Shown here: positions 59,751 to 64,000 of the stretch, one piece after another
Numbering within the stretch: position 1 is the first letter of the stretch
Layout of the letters: the number at the start of each line of letters is the position of its first letter
Assembly (NCBI GenBank): GCA_023078685.1
Contig: JALGAS010000009.1
Span: 496,001-560,000, forward strand
From: Neopestalotiopsis rosae
Taxonomy: Eukaryota > Ascomycota > Sordariomycetes > Amphisphaeriales > Sporocadaceae
Length of the DNA: 64,000 bases
Reading direction: 5' to 3'
Notes under the pieces: generated by a model
The model's database searches: none
What the model was told of the DNA's origin: nothing
Seen by the model: the letters and a program-made list of their open reading frames with translations, nothing else
Translations under genes and position numbers: made by a program

Positions 59751-61521
59751 CTACCATCCACCGACACCACCACCGAGCAGCAATGTGTCCATCGCCACGT
59801 CTCCCTGCAAAAGTGTTAGACTCACTGCTCCAGTGGATCTTTGACCGACATCGTATGTTCCAGTCCAGAGTCGGAATCCGTCCTGATCGTCCGAGTCCTT
59901 GTCCCAAGTCCCAGCCCCAGCGACCAGTGCTGGCCCCAGAGTCAGCGGCTGCGCAACTGGTGCCACAATTCTGACTGCCATGTCGGCTTGACTGGCTGCG
60001 ACAGACTCTAGAGGCATTGCGACTGTAAAGTTGACTGTTTGCAAATTTGATGATGTGAGACTCGGGACGATGAAGGGTCCCAGGGACACTGGAAATACCA
60101 GGTCGTCTAAACCATCAGCCACGATCCTGAAAGAGGTTCCATTCGTGAGTGTGTCACCAGGCGCCGAGAATGAATAGTATGCCGTTTCTCCATAGATCAT
60201 GCTCTCTCCCGATCCTGTGCTTCCAAATATGGTGGATCCTCTGCTTTCTTCCAGCTCTGTCTGAATTATCTGGCCATTGAATTCGACGGTCGGGTGGTCT
60301 GTAGCTGAACGGGCATCGGAGAAGATCTGTCATCATTGTATCAGTCAGATACGGCTTTCAACCATGGAGTTATCAGTCATGGACTCACTCTGATCATCCC
60401 GGCTAGAATCAAATCGCCATCAGTGTCGAAATCCCAGGTGACATTGATCGGCTTGATGGCGAATGGGGTGATGGGATCCAGCAACGCAGCAGAAGTTGGT
60501 ACTGTATTGATCATCCGGCCCAGGACGTTGATGCAGACATCTTGAAAATCATCTCCAATGTCATACAGTTCCTGCATGGTCTTGTTCCCATCACTCTCAT
60601 ACAGTCGCAGATCCGAACGTGAGGTCTCGTTGAAGCTCGAGACTAGCGGTCCACCCAATTGCCCTGTGCCATCAATGTACTCGTGAACCACGCGCGAGTT
60701 AAAGACTGCCCGACTGCTATCGAAATTCGCGCCCCCGTTTGTATTGTTGGGTGTTACTGCCGATTCCGGGACGACTTCTGGGAATCCGCCGTGATGGACG
60801 GAGCCCTGCTCCTATGTCAGGCTTGACCTACACATTTTTGGATAGCGATGCTAAACTTACCATTGTATGTCCACAAGCCGTCAGTGCAATAGCATCCTCC
60901 CTATTAAAGCCAGCCCTGTCGAATTCTTCAAGCGTCTCGTCCAGACTTGTGCTGGGTTCTGGCACACCTGTCGTCGCATCGGCCTGGATGGCGTCAATCC
61001 GCCCAGGGCGATATGGTATATACTTTCCCCCGCAAAGGTTCACTGACATGACGGTCCCGATTGCCACGAGATCCGCCACTTTGCAATAATTCATGTCAGC
61101 ACGTTGTTCGCTCAATTACGGCAACAGAATGATTCGACATACTCGAGACATATTCATTGACAAACGGCCGCCAGAAAGTGAAACTGTCGTTGAAGGCGCT
61201 GCCCTTGTTCTCTTCCCGAAACGTCTCAAAGCCGATCGAGGCATCGACGCCGCCGGCGCCCGCCGTGACGTTGCCGGTGACAAAGTCGTGAAACGCGACG
61301 CGGATCCATTGGGCCGCCGTCGTGCGGCCCGAGTTGGCGGCGGGCTCGCCCACCTCGGTCACGTAGTTGGTGCAGGGCGTGATGGCCGTCGAAAAGTTGG
61401 ATGCGTAGGCGCCCCAGTTGTCGACCAAGATGTGCTCGAGGAGGGACACCTGGGGACTTGGGTAGTAGAACATGGCATTGGCAGTGCCCAGAAGAAGATA
61501 TGCGAACAATTTACGACACAT
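59751..61521 (-). CDS. Secreted haem peroxidase (plant/fungal superfamily, ascomycete type)
   Basis: Extracellular peroxidase oxidising substrates with H2O2. Four exons, complement(59751..60326, 60389..60805, 60861..61078, 61143..61521), encode 529 residues. The signal peptide (about 1-16) ends at TANA. The distal haem site is WIRVAFHDF (Arg74, His78, Asp79), and the proximal ligand is His197 in LTACGHTMGSVH. The third intron junction splices AGMIR to IFSDARS. Beyond the catalytic domain there is a roughly 200-residue C-terminal beta-rich, Ser/Thr/Gly-rich extension (from about residue 330) ending GGGVGGW, absent from classic lignin peroxidases. Many NxS/T sites fit a secreted glycoprotein. 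All introns are 50-65 nt with CTGAC-type branch sites. The substrate is unknown. Confidence 0.9.
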
Positions 61522-62538
61522 CTTGGTGGGGACCGCAGAAATGTGTACAGTAGTGCTCGATTTTGCCGATGTCGAAATGAAAAAGAAGGGGAAGGCAAAG
61601 GAAAAGAAGGGAGAAGGACATCGTGGGATCTATGTTTTTCATTTCCAGTATTCCAACTGTTTTCTGATTCTAGACCCGGGGGTCATGAGACATGTAGTTT
61701 TTGTGCGCAAGTAAAGATACAGGTATAGAGAACCCTGACAACCCTTCCGCATCCTTAAGCCAAGCCACAGGATAAGACTGCATGTACATTTCGATAAATA
61801 CGAGCCTAGAGCGCCCAAATTCATGTCCCGCACGTTACATTGCAGTAGTAGCATTGCTGTGAAGTCGACAAATGGCCATGTACCCCCTTGTCCGCCTCCA
61901 ATCAGCTTGTACTGATCAGTCAGACCGTTCCGCCACCTTGGGCAGACATTGTTGAATTCAGAATAGGGGTCGTTCTGATGCGAGTATTCTTACTTGTCTT
62001 GTCCCCTGCCAATACTCCACGTGCATATCCTATGCAGGCTCACTGCATAGCTTGGCACTTATAGTCTGGGTATGCTTACTGATGCCCCGCCAAGCGACGA
62101 GCACCTCTCAAGTTCACCTTCCCATTACTATTGTTCCCTTACTTATTGCACCGCGCCCGACGTTGAGACTTGCTCGAGATTCTCAAGGAATCGGACCTCG
62201 CTGAATATCCAATACCGAGCAATGTCTCTAGTGTCCGACTTTAGGATTTGGTCCCCTGATAACTTTGATTCAGCCCGGAGGTCTTGGCGTACCGAGCGGA
62301 CGTAGCAACACTAAGGCCGGATCTAAGCCCTCCTAGCTAAGCAATAGCAATTCCGCTTAACGCCGGGTAGACTCCAACATTGAATCATCATTATTGACAG
62401 CTCGTGCAAGCTTGTACGATATTATATAGGATATATAGTTCGTATATCTTGAAATTGAAAAATGATTTCAGATCTTGAGAGTACAATTAGATACTAGAAA
62501 ACACCAAATCCTGACACCGTATCCCACTACCTTGGAAA
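61522..62538. other. Divergent intergenic region, peroxidase / NmrA-like
   Basis: 1.0 kb holding both promoters. No supported gene. Confidence 0.55.
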
Positions 62539-63663
62539 ATGACTGCTTCAAACCGTATCGAAAAGGTAGCCATCGTTGGCGTAAGTGAACAATAGAAAAC
62601 ACTGAGATTCTCTATGTCAGCAGCTAAACATACATCGGCATATCACAGGCTTCCGGGCACAGCGGCAGCTTCATAACGCAAGCGCTCCTCCAGACCGGCC
62701 GACACCAAGTCACCGCTCTAACCCGGATCGACAGCGAGAGCAAATTTCCCGATGGCGTGACGGTAAAGAGGATCGATTACAGCCGTCCCGAAACCCTGGT
62801 GGATGCGCTGCGGGGACACGACGCCCTGGTCATTACCCTGAGCGGCCACACGCCCAAGGGGACGGAACTGGATCTCGTCCGCGCCGCGGGCGAGGCCGGC
62901 GTGCCTTGGATCCTGCCCAATGAGTGGTCTCCCGACACGGCCAATGAGGCGCTCGTCAAGGATGTCTTTGTCTTTGAGTCCAAAGGTATGTGGAATACTT
63001 CCAATCCGGTCGGTACAAGTCTGGTCGGTGATGAGTAAGCTCTCTTTCTAACCCTCTCGTTTTCTTGTTACAACAGTGGCTACACGCAAAGCGATTGCCG
63101 AGCTGGGCAAGAGTTCCTTCATATCCGTCTCGACGGGTTTCTGGTACGAGTGGTCACTGGCCATCAAGCCGGCGTACGGCTTCGACTTTGACAACCGGTC
63201 CGTCACCTTTTTCGACGACGGCCAGACCAAGATCTGCACCACGACGTGGCCTCAGGTGGGACGTGCCGTAGCTGCCCTGCTGAGCCTGCCCATCCGAGCC
63301 GAGGGCGACGACAAGGCGTGCTTGGACGCCTTGAGGAACCGAGTCGTCTATGTCAATTCATTCAACGTCAGTCAGAGAGACATGCTCGAGTCTGCCATGA
63401 GGGTCACTGGCACGCAGGAGAGCGACTGGAACATTACCAAAGAGTCCGCTCAGCAACGATACGACGAGGGCGTCAAGGAGATCAAAGAGGGCATTCGCGT
63501 GGGGTTTGCCAAGATGATGTATACTAGGGTGTTCTTTGCCGATGGCTGCGGCGACTTTGAGACAAAGGGAACTCTCAATAGCGTGCTGGGTTTGCCGAAA
63601 GAAGATATCGACACGGCTACTAGAGCTGCTATTGAGCGGTCAAAAGGTCCCTCCTGGACCTAG
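62539..63663 (+). CDS. NmrA-like NAD(P)-binding Rossmann protein (isoflavone-reductase type)
   Basis: Atypical short-chain dehydrogenase-like protein. Three exons, 62539..62580, 62649..62985 and 63077..63663, encode 321 residues. The dinucleotide-binding motif VGASGHSGS is assembled across the first intron (VAIVG-ASGHSG). Other family features are LTRIDSESK (position of the NADP-contacting Arg), LPNEWSPD and STGFWYEWSL. NmrA proteins are either redox sensors, such as the repressor of AreA, or metabolic reductases; this one is closer to the reductase-like group by length and motifs. It lies at the other end of the window from nitrate reductase and there is no reason to link them. The start is at the ATG in GAAAATGAC. 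Confidence 0.92.
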
Positions 63664-64000
63664 GCGGGACGCACGTGAAGCTTGTATATGGCTATTACTG
63701 GAATATGTTCGAGATTGAGGGTCAGGATGGCAGTCATTGAAAGAATGTTCAAAAGGCATAATAATGCATATGCGTGGTTTATTCGAGGTGTTAATAAGTA
63801 TGCTCTGGGAATTTGTACTAAAGACAGAGAGGCTGCATGCGCAAAATTTCGATGATATTGAGGATAATGATAAGACGAATGCTTCATCTTCGCATTTCGT
63901 AAGCCCGGCCCTTTGCTCGAGTCCCGGGACAGCCACCGGAAGCTTCTTCCACGACGCGAAGAGTGCCAGTCGGGCATATTTATGCAAAGCAGTGGCGACT
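63664..64000. other. 3' flank of the NmrA-like gene to the window end
   Basis: No gene or repeat recognised in the last 340 bp. Confidence 0.6.

Noticed and set aside
197..63663. Nitrogen-regulation cluster linking nitrate reductase with the NmrA-like gene
   Set aside because: They are 60 kb apart, and the NmrA-like protein has the length and motifs of the general reductase-like group rather than of the AreA repressor.

Overview
The window is nuclear DNA of a filamentous ascomycete. Most protein genes are interrupted by short introns (about 50-100 nt) with GTAAGT/GTATGT-type donors and CTAAC/CTGAC branch sites. The gene content fits this: fungal nitrate reductase, a HET-domain protein, a surface-growth glycosyltransferase, END3 and NMD2. 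A Sordariomycete, probably Hypocreales, is my inference from protein style and cannot be settled from sequence alone. I rebuilt 20 protein genes exon by exon and checked reading phase across every junction. I found no rRNA, tRNA, CRISPR array or intact transposase gene.

Layout. 0.2-2.9 kb (-): nitrate reductase, with GATA-type sites and a NIT4/NirA-type palindrome upstream. 5.7-9.7 kb (+): NMD2/UPF2. 13.6-16.1 kb (+): GT2-family processive glycosyltransferase behind a 3.8-kb gene-free stretch. 16.7-21.2 kb (-): two paralogues of an unrecognised family. The first has an in-frame stop, the second carries a 9-residue minisatellite, and a 247-bp near-perfect inverted repeat lies between them. 25.0-26.0 kb (+): secreted alpha-carbonic anhydrase. 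26.8-29.2 kb (-): membrane-anchored PDI-like protein. 30.9-32.8 kb (+): TDP1. 33.2-33.6 kb (-): acyl-CoA-binding protein. 35.6-37.0 kb (+): AMID/FSP1-like flavoprotein. 37.3-38.6 kb (-): END3. 40.3-40.8 kb (+): small acidic protein. 42.2-44.0 kb (-): MFS transporter. 47.7-49.5 kb (-): uncharacterised HExxH protein. 50.0-51.3 kb (-): inositol monophosphatase. 52.0-53.0 kb (-): single-pass membrane protein with NPFxD motifs. 54.0-55.6 kb (-): membrane-anchored phytase-like histidine phosphatase. 56.6-58.7 kb (-): HET protein. 59.8-61.5 kb (-): secreted haem peroxidase. 62.5-63.7 kb (+): NmrA-like protein.

There is no obvious biosynthetic cluster. Most genes are housekeeping and independently regulated, often in convergent pairs (carbonic anhydrase/PDI, TDP1/ACBP, AMID/END3). 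The accessory elements are the paralogue pair with its hairpin, the HET gene, the peroxidase and the large gene-poor gaps. The most unusual items are the paralogue-hairpin-paralogue block at 16.7-21.2 kb, the HELGH protein whose motif is split by an intron, and the membrane protein carrying two NPFxD endocytosis-type signals.
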